From: an uncultured Prevotellaceae bacterium
GTDB taxonomy: Bacteria; Bacteroidota; Bacteroidia; Bacteroidales; Bacteroidaceae
DNA length: 54,084 nt
Assembly: GCA_902800595.1 (NCBI GenBank)
Contig: CADCFA010000010.1
Span: 1-54,084, forward strand
Direction of reading: 5' to 3'
The position numbers and the translations under genes were made by a program. Positions 35,273 through 43,239 of this stretch are shown here, piece after piece. A model generated the notes under the pieces. The model did not search any database. It was given only the letters and a program-made list of their open reading frames with translations, and was not told the origin of the DNA. Within the stretch, counting starts at the first letter, position 1; each line of letters starts with the position of its first letter.

Positions 35273-36187
35273 CTATAGCAGAAGTAATCCCAGACTCACA
35301 CAGAGTCCGTAGATAAAGATATTACGCGCTGTTTCTCCTAAGCAGAGATTAAGCGCTTTTCCTTGATAGATATGTTTCATCTTCAGATAGGTGAAGATAT
35401 GCAGTACCAGATAGATGACAGGCAAGATAGAAGCCAACGGATGTCCATGCTGCCAGAAGGTAACACCCAGAATAACAGCACCGATGCCAACTCCGAGATA
35501 GAGCTGCAAGCCCGCTTCAGCACCTAATTTCACAATAATCGTGTTCTTACCTGCCAAACGATCATTGTCCCTATCACGGAAATTATTCACTATCAAAAGT
35601 GCGTCAATCACCAAACCGCAAGCTATAGAAGCCAGAAATACTTGCCAGTTGACAGTATGCAGCTGCACATAATACGTACAACACACAGGTATAAGACCGA
35701 AGAACACCAACACCAACAGGTCACCCATACCCTGATATGAGAAAAAGGTTGTATAAAGGAAGGCAAACACCACACAGATGATACCCACGCCAATCATCTC
35801 AAGACCACCATAATATGCCAATGGGAGTCCGATGACACAGGCAACGCAAGTAGTCAGGGCAATAGCCCGTTTCATCGCATCCAGCTTCACCCACCCCTGA
35901 GCACAAGCCCTACGAGGCCCAAGACGCGTTTCTGCATCATCACTACCATTTACGAAATCAAAGAAATCATTAATGAAGTTCGCGTCAATCTGCATGGCAA
36001 ACGCAAAAAACAAGCACAAAAGTGCTGCCGTCCAATTGAAATCGGCATTGAAATAAGAGTCAGCATCACAGTAAGCCAATACCACCCCTATCATGACAGG
36101 TACTGCTGCACCAGAGAGTGTCTTCGGACGGGCTGCCAGCAACCAGGCTTTTAATGAATTCGTCTTGATATTCGTCTCTTCCATCAT
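35273..36187 (-). CDS. menA: 1,4-dihydroxy-2-naphthoate polyprenyltransferase
   Basis: A UbiA-superfamily inner-membrane prenyltransferase of 304 residues that joins DHNA and a polyprenyl diphosphate in menaquinone synthesis. The first Asp-rich motif is NFINDFFDFVNGSD (N-D-x-x-D) and the second is NNFRDRDNDRLAGK. About eight to nine hydrophobic helices are visible, and the opening KAWLLAARPKTLSGAAVPV is typical of MenA. It ends four bases from the convergent porin stop. No other men genes are in the window. Confidence 0.93.
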   Translation of the reverse strand: MMEETNIKTNSLKAWLLAARPKTLSGAAVPVMIGVVLAYCDADSYFNADFNWTAALLCLFFAFAMQIDANFINDFFDFVNGSDDAETRLGPRRACAQGWVKLDAMKRAIALTTCVACVIGLPLAYYGGLEMIGVGIICVVFAFLYTTFFSYQGMGDLLVLVFFGLIPVCCTYYVQLHTVNWQVFLASIACGLVIDALLIVNNFRDRDNDRLAGKNTIIVKLGAEAGLQLYLGVGIGAVILGVTFWQHGHPLASILPVIYLVLHIFTYLKMKHIYQGKALNLCLGETARNIFIYGLCVSLGLLLL

Positions 36188-36208
36188 TATTTTCTCCTAT
36201 TTTTCTTG

Positions 36209-36240
36209 CAAAAGTAAATAGAATTTCGTAATTTTGCAAA
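36209..36240 (-). promoter_or_regulatory. Promoter of menA, overlapping the divergent HD-hydrolase promoter
   Basis: On the minus strand TTTG (36237-36240), 20 bases, TACTTTTG (36209-36216). The -7 element of the opposite gene (TAATTTTG, 36229-36236) lies inside this promoter, so the two may exclude each other. Confidence 0.8.
36229..36236 (+). promoter_or_regulatory. -7 element of the HD-hydrolase gene
   Basis: TAATTTTG, 21 bases before the ATG at 36258, embedded in the menA promoter. Confidence 0.65.
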
Positions 36241-36257
36241 AATTTGCGCAACTTTTT

Positions 36258-36902
36258 ATGATTAACAACACCCCCAGTCTGGATTTGGTAGAGTTCATCG
36301 AGACTCAGATCCTGCCCCGTTATGCAGCATTTGACCGTGCCCACAACATGGAACATGTAACTCGTGTCATCCGAAGTTCCCTTGAGCTTTCACGACTCAC
36401 AGGAGCTGATATCAACATGGTCTATACCATTGCAGCTTATCACGATCTGGGTATGAGCGGACATCGAGCTGACCATCATATCCGAGGGGGTAAAATCCTG
36501 ATGGCTGATGCCCGACTTAAGAAATGGTTCTCACCAGAACAGATGAAGATTATGAAAGAAGCCGTAGAGGATCACCGTGCATCAGCCAGTCACGCTCCTC
36601 GCAGCATCTATGGCAAGATTGTGGCAGAAGCAGATCGCGACCTCGACTGCGAAACCGTATTTCGACGCACAGTACAGTTCGGACTCAGCAACTATCCGCA
36701 GTATGACAAGGAAGGGCACTGGAAGCGTTTCCAGGAGCACATGCACAGCAAATATTCTAAAGACGGTTACATTCGTTTGTGGATTCCCAACTCACCCAAC
36801 GGCACAAAGCTCACAGAACTTCGTGCCATCATCGAGGCTCCTGCCAAGTTGCGTGAAGCCTTCAACCGTCTCTATGATGAAGAGATAGCTGCTACTACGT
36901 GA
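36258..36902 (+). CDS. HD-domain phosphohydrolase
   Basis: 214 residues from MINNTPSLDLVEF at 36258. HD metal-binding residues are visible in order: H in RAHNMEHVTRVI, HD in AAYHDLGMSGHR, the HH of ADHHIRGG, H in VEDHRAS and D in EADRDLD. This is the layout of metal-dependent HD phosphohydrolases acting on nucleotides or cyclic nucleotides. No partner domain narrows the substrate. The 3' end overlaps a small membrane-protein gene on the other strand by 8 bases. Confidence 0.85.
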   Translation: MINNTPSLDLVEFIETQILPRYAAFDRAHNMEHVTRVIRSSLELSRLTGADINMVYTIAAYHDLGMSGHRADHHIRGGKILMADARLKKWFSPEQMKIMKEAVEDHRASASHAPRSIYGKIVAEADRDLDCETVFRRTVQFGLSNYPQYDKEGHWKRFQEHMHSKYSKDGYIRLWIPNSPNGTKLTELRAIIEAPAKLREAFNRLYDEEIAATT

Positions 36903-37047
36903 AATACAAGAAGTAGATAGCAGCCAGCGCTACCACCATAGCCAGCAGCACTACTGTCTTGATCATGCATGAGGCCACCTTCTTCACTACGAGGAAGGCC
37001 ACTATCAGTGCCACCAGTACGAATATATAATAACTAATGTTTCCCAT
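36895..37047 (-). CDS. 50-residue membrane protein
   Basis: A reading frame from ATG 37047 to TAG 36895. It encodes MGNISYYIFVLVALIVAFLV, then VKKVASCMIKTVVLL and a hydrophobic end AAIYFLYFT: two transmembrane helices joined by a short basic loop with one Cys. It starts five bases after the stop of the RluA gene, so it is co-transcribed. Small proteins of this layout are common in Bacteroidales genomes, but I do not recognise a function. Confidence 0.7.
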   Translation of the reverse strand: MGNISYYIFVLVALIVAFLVVKKVASCMIKTVVLLAMVVALAAIYFLYFT

Positions 37048-37052
37048 AAACC

Positions 37053-37949
37053 TTATTTGAACATTTTTCTAAATTCTGTGGGAACAGGTGTCTCAAACTC
37101 CATGGGTTCACCCGTAACTGGATGATGGAAACACAACAACCATGCATGCAAGCAAAGACGATGCAGTGGATCGTCGCCATTGCCGTATTTCGGATCACCA
37201 CAAACGGGGTGTCCCATATCAGCTGAATGCACACGAATCTGATTCTTACGGCCCGTCTCCAACTTAAACTCTACCAGCGTGTGCTCAGTGGTACGCGCCA
37301 TCACATGATAATGGGTTACGGCATACTTACCACCATTATCCACCGGCGATGAATAAGTGACATACGCCTTATTGTCCTTCAGCCAATTGGCGATTGTACC
37401 TTCATCGTTTTCTATCTCACCTGAGCAGACAGCCACATAGCGGCGATCATATACGATGTCGTGCCAGTTGTGTTCCAGTATCTGTTCGGTCTCCATATCC
37501 TTGGCATAGACCATCAAGCCACTGGTATCACGATCCAGACGATGCACCACATGAGCCGTACATTTCTGGCGCGATTTCTTGAAGTAGTCATCCATCACTG
37601 ACTTGACATTCAGACTGGAATGACCTGCCGCCATTGAGAGGATACCAACAGCCTTCTCCACCACAATAAGCCATTTGTCTTCATACACAATCTTCACGTA
37701 GCGACTCTTAAAGCCTTGCTGATTACGCTTGGTTTTCGATACCGCCACCTTCATGCCACGCTCCAGTGGAAAGTCAAACTGCGAAACAGTCTTACCGTTT
37801 ACCTTGACACCTCTTCCCTGGAGTGTCGCCTTAATCTTCGTACGACTCTGCTGAATGTTTGCTAACAGCCATTCCAGCAATGGCATGGGTTCTTCTACGG
37901 TGTAGTGTTCGTAGTCGCCCTCACGGTTTAATCCTGTATTATATCTCAT
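37053..37949 (-). CDS. RluA-family RNA pseudouridine synthase
   Basis: 298 residues. The N-terminal S4-like RNA-binding segment (LLEWLLANIQQSRTKIKATLQGRGVKVNG) is followed by the catalytic domain. Its signature is HVVHRLDRDTSGLMVYAK, with the catalytic Asp in HRLDRDTSG. LETGRKNQIRVHSADMGHPVCGDPKYG and LCLHAWLLCFHHPVTGEP complete the RluA pattern. It isomerises uridine in rRNA or tRNA; which site is not determinable. The -7 element lies inside the end of uxaC's downstream gap (37958-37965). It leads into the 50-residue membrane gene. Confidence 0.92.
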   Translation of the reverse strand: MRYNTGLNREGDYEHYTVEEPMPLLEWLLANIQQSRTKIKATLQGRGVKVNGKTVSQFDFPLERGMKVAVSKTKRNQQGFKSRYVKIVYEDKWLIVVEKAVGILSMAAGHSSLNVKSVMDDYFKKSRQKCTAHVVHRLDRDTSGLMVYAKDMETEQILEHNWHDIVYDRRYVAVCSGEIENDEGTIANWLKDNKAYVTYSSPVDNGGKYAVTHYHVMARTTEHTLVEFKLETGRKNQIRVHSADMGHPVCGDPKYGNGDDPLHRLCLHAWLLCFHHPVTGEPMEFETPVPTEFRKMFK

Positions 37950-37957
37950 AGCGAGTG

Positions 37958-37965
37958 CAAAGATA
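37958..37965 (-). promoter_or_regulatory. -7 element of the RluA-family gene
   Basis: TATCTTTG on the minus strand, eight bases before the ATG at 37949. Confidence 0.65.
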
Positions 37966-37976
37966 GAACAAATACT

Positions 37977-39383
37977 TTAATAGAACTTAAAGTAGCGGCG
38001 TGCATTGTTGTAACTGATATCCTCCACCATGCGCCCCAGGATCTCCATATCGCAAGGCAACAGACCTTTCTCAACATCATTACCAAGGAGATTGCAGAGA
38101 ATACGGCGAAAGTACTCATGACGCGGATAAGAGAGGAAGGAACGGCTATCAGTAAGCATACCCACGAATCGACTCAGAAGCCCCAATACAGAAAGGGCGT
38201 TCATCTGGCGTGTCATACCATCCATCTGATCGTTGAACCACCAACCAGAACCAAACTGGATCTTACCAGGCTCACCACCTTGGAAGTTACCCAGCATCGT
38301 GGCAATCATCTCATTGGCACAGGGGTTCAATGTATATAATATGGTACGTGTGAGTTTACCCTTCGTGTTCAGTTTATCCAGGAAATGCGACAAGGCCTTG
38401 GCAGTGTTGAACTCACCAATAGAGTCAAAGCCAGTATCAGCACCTATCTTATTAAACATGACTGTATTGTTGTCTCGAATGGTACCATAGTGATACTGCT
38501 GTGTCCAGCCGGCATCAGCATCCATCTCCCCCATGACAGTCAGAAAACAGTTCTTGAACTGACGAATCTCCAGATTTGACAACTGCTGACCTCTCATCGC
38601 CTTCTCGAAGATGGTCTCAATCTGAGAGTCGGTATATTCCTCATCATAGAACTCCTCAAGACCATGATCTGAGAGTTTAGAACCCTGAGCCGCAAAGAAC
38701 TCATGACGCTTCTGAAGGGCGTCCACCATATCGGCAAACTTCGTGATAGTCACGCCGCTCACCTCGCCGAGTTGCTCCACATACTTGGAGAAACCGGGTT
38801 TCTCAATGTTCATAGCTTTGTCAGGGCGCCATGCAGGAAGCATGATGGGATCGTCGGCAGCTTTATGCTTGGCATATTCAATATGGTTATGCAGATCATC
38901 CACAGGATCATCTGTTGTACAAACACACTCCACATTGTAATGCCTCATCAGGCCACGGGCTGAGAACTCAGGCTGCTTCAACTTCTCGTTACACTCGTCG
39001 AAAATCTCACGAGCGGTCTTGGGACTCAGTTGTTTCGTGATGCCAAAAGCAGTCTTCAACTCCAGATGTGTCCAGTGATACAGAGGGTTACGGAAAGTGT
39101 AGGGCACTGTCTCTGCCCATTTCTCGAACTTTTCCCAGTCGCTGGTATCCTTACCTGTGATATACTTCTCTTCCACACCATTCGTACGCATCGCACGCCA
39201 CTTGTAATGGTCACCACCGAGCCACAGCTCAGTGATGCTCTTAAAACGATGGTCATTAGCCACCATCTCAGGAATCAGATGACAGTGATAATCGATGATA
39301 GGCATCTTTGCCGCATGGTTGTGATACAAGTCCTGAGCTACCTGAGTCTCCAGAACGAAGTTATCGTCATTGAACTGCTTCAT
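37977..39383 (-). CDS. uxaC: Glucuronate isomerase
   Basis: An amidohydrolase-fold enzyme of 468 residues that converts D-glucuronate/galacturonate to fructuronate/tagaturonate, the first step of hexuronate catabolism. Start MKQFNDDNFVLETQVAQDLYHNHA at 39383; the longer form overlaps the promoter. Motifs: MPIIDYHCHLIPEM (metal-binding HxH), ITELWLGGDHYKWRAMR, CTTDDPVDDL, GWTQQYHYGTIRDNN, MLTDSRSFLSYPRHEYFRRILC. Complete. No other uronate genes are adjacent, so the pathway must be completed elsewhere. Confidence 0.95.
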   Translation of the reverse strand: MKQFNDDNFVLETQVAQDLYHNHAAKMPIIDYHCHLIPEMVANDHRFKSITELWLGGDHYKWRAMRTNGVEEKYITGKDTSDWEKFEKWAETVPYTFRNPLYHWTHLELKTAFGITKQLSPKTAREIFDECNEKLKQPEFSARGLMRHYNVECVCTTDDPVDDLHNHIEYAKHKAADDPIMLPAWRPDKAMNIEKPGFSKYVEQLGEVSGVTITKFADMVDALQKRHEFFAAQGSKLSDHGLEEFYDEEYTDSQIETIFEKAMRGQQLSNLEIRQFKNCFLTVMGEMDADAGWTQQYHYGTIRDNNTVMFNKIGADTGFDSIGEFNTAKALSHFLDKLNTKGKLTRTILYTLNPCANEMIATMLGNFQGGEPGKIQFGSGWWFNDQMDGMTRQMNALSVLGLLSRFVGMLTDSRSFLSYPRHEYFRRILCNLLGNDVEKGLLPCDMEILGRMVEDISYNNARRYFKFY

Positions 39384-39407
39384 AATTCTTTTGTTTAAAT
39401 TTTTGCG

Positions 39408-39415
39408 CAAAGTTA
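39408..39415 (-). promoter_or_regulatory. -7 element of uxaC
   Basis: TAACTTTG on the minus strand, 24 bases before the preferred ATG at 39383. Confidence 0.7.
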
Positions 39416-39438
39416 CGACTTTTTTCGCAGAAAAGTAC

Positions 39439-39446
39439 TATCTTTG
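39439..39446 (+). promoter_or_regulatory. -7 element of ansA
   Basis: TATCTTTG, 32 bases before the ATG at 39479, divergent from uxaC. Confidence 0.7.
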
Positions 39447-39478
39447 CAGAAAATATTCACGTAAACGTTTTATTTCCC

Positions 39479-40519
39479 ATGTCAAGCAAAGTTCTACTCA
39501 TCTATACAGGCGGTACGATCGGCATGAACCGCAATCCTCAGACTGGTGCCCTTGAGCCCTTCGACTTCGAGCATCTGCTCCAACACGTGCCAGAACTCGA
39601 ACAGTTCGACACAGAGATCTTTACTTATCAGTTCACACCTGCCATCGACTCCAGCGACATGACACCTGCCCGATGGACAGACATCAGTCATTGCATCGCA
39701 GACCACTACGACGACTATGACGGCTTTGTGGTGCTTCATGGCACCGACACAATGGCCTATACCGCCTCTGCCCTCTCCTATATGCTTGAGAACCTCACCA
39801 AACCGGTCATCTTCACAGGTTCCCAACTTCCTATCGGGCAGTTGCGCACTGACGGAAAGGAGAACCTCATTACCGCCGTAGAGATAGCTGCTGCCAAAGA
39901 TGCAGAAGGGCGAGCCTTGGTGCCAGAGGTGGGTATCTATTTTGGCGGACATCTGCTGCGCGGCAATCGTACTACCAAACAGAGCGCAGAGGAGTTTAAT
40001 GCCTTCGAGTCGTTCAACTACCCGCATCTCGTTGAGGCTGGCGTGAATATCACCTATCATCGTGAGCGCATCTTGAAACCCGACTTCTCGAAACCGATGG
40101 CCCCCCACTTCCGACTCGACAACAATGTGATTATCTTCTCCCTCTTTCCAGGCATCCGCGAAGACCTTATCCGTCATATCATCCATACACCTAACCTCAA
40201 GGCTATTGTGATGCGTACCTTCGGTTCTGGCAATGCCCCACAGAGCCCTTGGCTTCTCAATGCATTAAAAGAAGGTTCGCGTAACGGCAAGGTTATCGTC
40301 AATATCAGTCAGTGTATGCAGGGAGCTGTTGAAATGAGCCGATACGACTGTGGCTATCATCTTCAAGAAGCAGGCGTCATCAGCGGCTACGACCAGACCG
40401 TTGAGAGTGCCGTCACCAAACTGATGTTTCTCCAGAGCCACTACCCCGACGATCCCGACACCATCCGCCGTCTCATGGTCCAAAGCCTTCGGGGCGAAAT
40501 CACTACAACAAGCTATTAG
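39479..40519 (+). CDS. ansA: Type I (cytoplasmic) L-asparaginase
   Basis: 346 residues; hydrolyses L-asparagine to aspartate and ammonia. There is no signal peptide, which fits type I. The two threonine motifs are LLIYTGGTIGM at the N-terminus and VVLHGTDTMAYTASAL. ENLTKPVIFTGSQLPIG and the C-terminal domain with TFGSGNAP are also typical. The gene is monocistronic and followed directly by a tandem repeat of CGGACT units. Confidence 0.94.
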   Translation: MSSKVLLIYTGGTIGMNRNPQTGALEPFDFEHLLQHVPELEQFDTEIFTYQFTPAIDSSDMTPARWTDISHCIADHYDDYDGFVVLHGTDTMAYTASALSYMLENLTKPVIFTGSQLPIGQLRTDGKENLITAVEIAAAKDAEGRALVPEVGIYFGGHLLRGNRTTKQSAEEFNAFESFNYPHLVEAGVNITYHRERILKPDFSKPMAPHFRLDNNVIIFSLFPGIREDLIRHIIHTPNLKAIVMRTFGSGNAPQSPWLLNALKEGSRNGKVIVNISQCMQGAVEMSRYDCGYHLQEAGVISGYDQTVESAVTKLMFLQSHYPDDPDTIRRLMVQSLRGEITTTSY

Positions 40520-40587
40520 TCCGTCTCGTCGGACTGCGAGTCCGCTCCCTTCGGACTGAAAGTTCGCTCATTTCGGACTAGAAGCCC
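40507..40587. repeat. 22-base direct repeats made of alternating CGGACT/AGTCCG
   Basis: TCGGACT starts at 40529, 40551 and 40573, exactly 22 bases apart. Between them lie AGTCCGCTCCCT and AGTTCGCTCATT, and AGTCCGTCTCG precedes the first. Because AGTCCG is the complement of CGGACT, adjacent half-units can form several alternative hairpins. The array starts at the ansA stop codon and ends about 55 bases before the rubrerythrin -7 element. It could act as a terminator or be an interspersed repeat. Confidence 0.85.
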
Positions 40588-40641
40588 TTTGACGATAGAA
40601 AAAAAGTGAGGCATAAATGATGATTTTAGAAAAATAGTTCG

Positions 40642-40649
40642 TATCTTTG
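40642..40649 (+). promoter_or_regulatory. -7 element of the rubrerythrin gene
   Basis: TATCTTTG, 38 bases before the ATG at 40688. Confidence 0.7.
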
Positions 40650-40687
40650 CGGCATCATCATTTTTCTAACTAAGAACAAATACGATT

Positions 40688-41230
40688 ATGAAGGAATTGA
40701 AAGGAACAAAGACAGAGAAGAATCTGCAGGAGGCTTTTGCAGGTGAGAGTCAGGCACGTAACAAGTACAGCTACTGGGCTTCGAAGGCCAAGAAGGACGG
40801 CTACGTACAGATTGCAGCAATCTTTGAGGAGACTGCCAACAACGAGAAGGAGCACGCTAAGATGTGGTTCAAGCTCCTGGAGGGTGGTAGCATCAAGAGC
40901 ACCCCTGAGAACTTAGAGGCTGCCGCTGCTGGTGAGAATTTCGAGTGGACAGACATGTATGCCCGTATGGCCAAGGAGGCCCGTGAGGAGGGTTTCGACG
41001 AGATTGCCGACAAGTTTGAGGGTGTAGCTAAGATTGAGGCTGAGCACGAGGCCCGCTATCGTAAACTGCTTGACAACATCAAGAAGGAGCGTGTGTTCTC
41101 GAAGGATGGCGACGTGATCTGGCAGTGTGCCAACTGTGGCCATATCGTGATTGGCAAGAAGGCCCCAGAGGAGTGCCCCGTTTGCAACCACCCACAGGCT
41201 TACTTCCAGGTGAAGGCTGAGAATTATTAA
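40688..41230 (+). CDS. rbr: Rubrerythrin
   Basis: A cytoplasmic peroxide-reducing non-haem iron protein of 180 residues protecting anaerobes from oxidative stress. The ferritin-like diiron domain supplies E-x-x-H motifs ([13 protein letters not shown] and [12 protein letters not shown]), with [12 protein letters not shown] at the start. The C-terminal rubredoxin domain has C-x-x-C pairs WQCANCGH and [12 protein letters not shown]. The form is slightly shorter between the two diiron helices than the ~192-residue version, which is a known variant. It ends overlapping the convergent WecB-like gene by four bases. Confidence 0.95.
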   Translation: MKELKGTKTEKNLQEAFAGESQARNKYSYWASKAKKDGYVQIAAIFEETANNEKEHAKMWFKLLEGGSIKSTPENLEAAAAGENFEWTDMYARMAKEAREEGFDEIADKFEGVAKIEAEHEARYRKLLDNIKKERVFSKDGDVIWQCANCGHIVIGKKAPEECPVCNHPQAYFQVKAENY

Positions 41231-42288
41231 TTGATTAATATCTGAACGATGCGCTCTGCTGTGCGACCATCCCAACGGTCAGGCAGGGCGCATTTTTTCC
41301 ATTCTCCACTAACCATCTGACCGACTGCTGAACGCAGTTTCTCCGCATCTTCGCCCACCAGCACGTTGGAACCCACACTGACAGTCTCCTGATGTTCTGT
41401 ATAATCATTCAGCGTGATACAGGGCACCCCATTAAAAGTAGCTTCCTCTGACACATTTCCAGAATCGGTGATAACGCCCTTGGCATGAGCCGTTAGCCAA
41501 CCGAACTCCAGATAACTGAGAGGTTCTATGATCTGAATAGGAGTTTCCAGTTTCAGAACAGTATCACGAGCCAATCCACGCAAAGGGGCAATAATCGGCA
41601 TACCATCAGCAGCCTCCACCATGGCCTGCAGCATCAGGGCAAGATTATCTGTACCAGCTATCAGTGCCTTGCGGTTGAGGGTAAAGACCAGATAAGAACC
41701 TTCCTGAAGATCAAACAAAGATGCAGGACGACAGAAACGGCTGTAGTTATACCGGAGCGTATCCATCAGGATATTGCCCACCATATAAGTCTGGGAGTTC
41801 TCTGACTGTTCTCGAGTAGCAATACCCGTGCTGCGTACACCTGCAGTAAAGAGATAGTCGCTAAGCGCATCGATGACAAGGCGATTGATCTCTTTCGGCA
41901 TGTTGATATTGAAAGAACGGGTGCCTGCAACGAGATGCGCCAAACGGATGCCACGCTTCTTTGTGACGATGGCAGCTGCCATCGTAGATGCGAGGTCGTC
42001 AACCACAATCACCACCTCTACAGGATGTTCCTCAAGGAAACGATCAAAAGCAGCCATCACCTGACTGGTAATCTCGTTAAGACTGGTAGAGCTGACACCA
42101 AGATAATACTGTGGACGGGGCATCTGCAGATCATCAAAGAGTGAGGGTTCAAGCGTAGGATCATCCTCACAACCTGCATATACTAACAGGCAACGGGCCT
42201 TTGGGTTCTTTCCGATGGCACGCACCAAGGGTGACACTTTGATAAAGTTTGGTCTGGCACCAGCTAAGATACAAACAGTCTTTTCCAT
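41227..42288 (-). CDS. Divergent UDP-GlcNAc 2-epimerase-like protein with altered active site
   Basis: 353 residues with the two-Rossmann fold of non-hydrolysing UDP-N-acetylglucosamine 2-epimerases (WecB). Landmarks align: [14 protein letters not shown] (RPEAIK), [15 protein letters not shown] (GDTTT region, Asp kept at ~98), [11 protein letters not shown] (PEEANR, Glu133 kept), VGNILMDTL (TGNTVIDAL), [19 protein letters not shown] (DSGGIQEE). But HVEAGLR is HLVAGTR here (catalytic Glu to Val120), TGHRRE is TLNRKA (His to Asn205), and the later PVH region reads APLR. These residues are catalytic in E. coli WecB. The protein may be a non-catalytic paralogue or have changed activity. It is an intact gene with its own -7 element. 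Confidence 0.82.
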   Translation of the reverse strand: MEKTVCILAGARPNFIKVSPLVRAIGKNPKARCLLVYAGCEDDPTLEPSLFDDLQMPRPQYYLGVSSTSLNEITSQVMAAFDRFLEEHPVEVVIVVDDLASTMAAAIVTKKRGIRLAHLVAGTRSFNINMPKEINRLVIDALSDYLFTAGVRSTGIATREQSENSQTYMVGNILMDTLRYNYSRFCRPASLFDLQEGSYLVFTLNRKALIAGTDNLALMLQAMVEAADGMPIIAPLRGLARDTVLKLETPIQIIEPLSYLEFGWLTAHAKGVITDSGNVSEEATFNGVPCITLNDYTEHQETVSVGSNVLVGEDAEKLRSAVGQMVSGEWKKCALPDRWDGRTAERIVQILIN

Positions 42289-42308
42289 ATAAGTCCTCTA
42301 TTTTTCTG

Positions 42309-42316
42309 CAAAGTTA
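42309..42316 (-). promoter_or_regulatory. -7 element of the WecB-like gene
   Basis: TAACTTTG on the minus strand, 20 bases before the ATG at 42288. Confidence 0.7.
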
Positions 42317-42390
42317 GAGATTTTCTGCGTAATTATTAACTGTTTGGCGGAAAATATTTGTTTTTGCTGTGATAATTGCGATTTTTTTCA

Positions 42391-42398
42391 TATCTTTG
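42391..42398 (+). promoter_or_regulatory. -7 element of the structured RNA
   Basis: TATCTTTG. Transcription should begin near 42405, at the foot of the closing stem of the ncRNA. Confidence 0.7.
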
Positions 42399-42403
42399 CA
42401 CCC

Positions 42404-42600
42404 ACATACGGGTCGTGCCGCATAGATCGGGATACTCTACATTAAAAAATTCATTGAGACCGTTTCCCTTGCCAATGGCGGGCCACAGTCCATCCCTCTA
42501 AGGGAGAGCAGTAATGCCGGTGGATTACAACAGCAGGGAGCACTCATATCGTGTGAAACAGGAGTTTTCACCAAATCATCGGCACGTACCCGCTTTTGTT
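42404..42600 (+). ncRNA. Rod-shaped structured RNA, candidate 6S RNA (Bacteroidales-1 type)
   Basis: About 195 bases bounded by a phylum promoter and a T-rich end (CTTTTGTTTTC). The closing stem pairs CGGGTCGTGCCG (42409-42420) with CGGCACGTACCCG (42580-42592), leaving one bulged base. The apical hairpin CCCT-cta-AGGG lies at the exact midpoint (~42494-42504). Further helices fall in register along the rod (CCCTTGC with GCAGGG; GCCAC with GGTGG), separated by internal loops. A single long hairpin with a large internal bubble, its own promoter and a terminator is the layout of 6S RNA, and of the Bacteroidales-1 motif that has been linked to it. FMN, TPP and cobalamin riboswitch cores are absent. 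It ends 40 bases before ribE. Confidence 0.6.
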
Positions 42601-42639
42601 TTCATTAAAGATTAAACATTAAAACATCAAATTTCAGAT

Positions 42640-43239
42640 ATGTTTTCTGGTATTATTGAGGAGTTTGCTACCGTTGTAGCGATAAAAAAAGATCGCGAGA
42701 ATATTGATTTCACCTTGAAGTGTTCATTCGTTGACGAACTGAGCATTGACCAGAGTGTGGCACACAATGGTGTCTGCCTCACCGTTGTAGAGATCAAGGA
42801 TGGCACCTATACCGTGACAGCCATGAAGGAGACGTTGGATCGTACGAATCTGGGACTCCTGAAGGTTGGTGACAAGGTAAATGTAGAACGCTCGATGCTG
42901 ATGAATGGTCGTTTGGACGGGCATATCGTACAGGGCCATGTGGATGAAACAGCTACCTGTATTGCGATGGCGGATGCTGATGGCAGCGCCTACTTCACGT
43001 TTGAATATCCCGAGAACAGGGAAATGGCGAAGAAAGGCTATTTCACAGTAGATAAGGGCAGTGTTACCGTGAATGGTGTATCCCTTACAGTCTGCAATCC
43101 AACCTCAAACACTTTCCAGGTAGCGATTATCCCCTACACCTTTGAACACACGAACTTCTGTGACATCCAAGTGGGAACTGTCGTCAATCTGGAGTTTGAC
43201 ATCCTTGGCAAATATATTGCCAGATTGCAGAGTCTTTAA
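42640..43239 (+). CDS. ribE: Riboflavin synthase alpha subunit
   Basis: 199 residues; dismutates two 6,7-dimethyl-8-ribityllumazines to riboflavin. The two lumazine-binding repeats are visible. The first begins MFSGIIEEFATVVAI, with the motif VAHNGVCLTVVEI and LLKVGDKVNVERSM. The second begins GHIVQGHVDETATC, with SVTVNGVSLTVCNP and TVVNLEFDILGKY. Complete length. It lies downstream of the structured RNA and ends directly against the convergent gph gene. No other rib genes are adjacent. Confidence 0.95.
   Translation: MFSGIIEEFATVVAIKKDRENIDFTLKCSFVDELSIDQSVAHNGVCLTVVEIKDGTYTVTAMKETLDRTNLGLLKVGDKVNVERSMLMNGRLDGHIVQGHVDETATCIAMADADGSAYFTFEYPENREMAKKGYFTVDKGSVTVNGVSLTVCNPTSNTFQVAIIPYTFEHTNFCDIQVGTVVNLEFDILGKYIARLQSL

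Noticed and set aside
41227-42288. Pseudogene of wecB
   Set aside because: The frame is full-length with intact fold motifs and a promoter; substitution of catalytic residues alone does not make it a decaying gene.
42404-42600. FMN riboswitch controlling ribE
   Set aside because: Location suggested it, but the conserved FMN core (AGGGTGAAATTCCC-type and GGTGAAATTCC-type segments) is not present, and the element ends in its own terminator-like tract.
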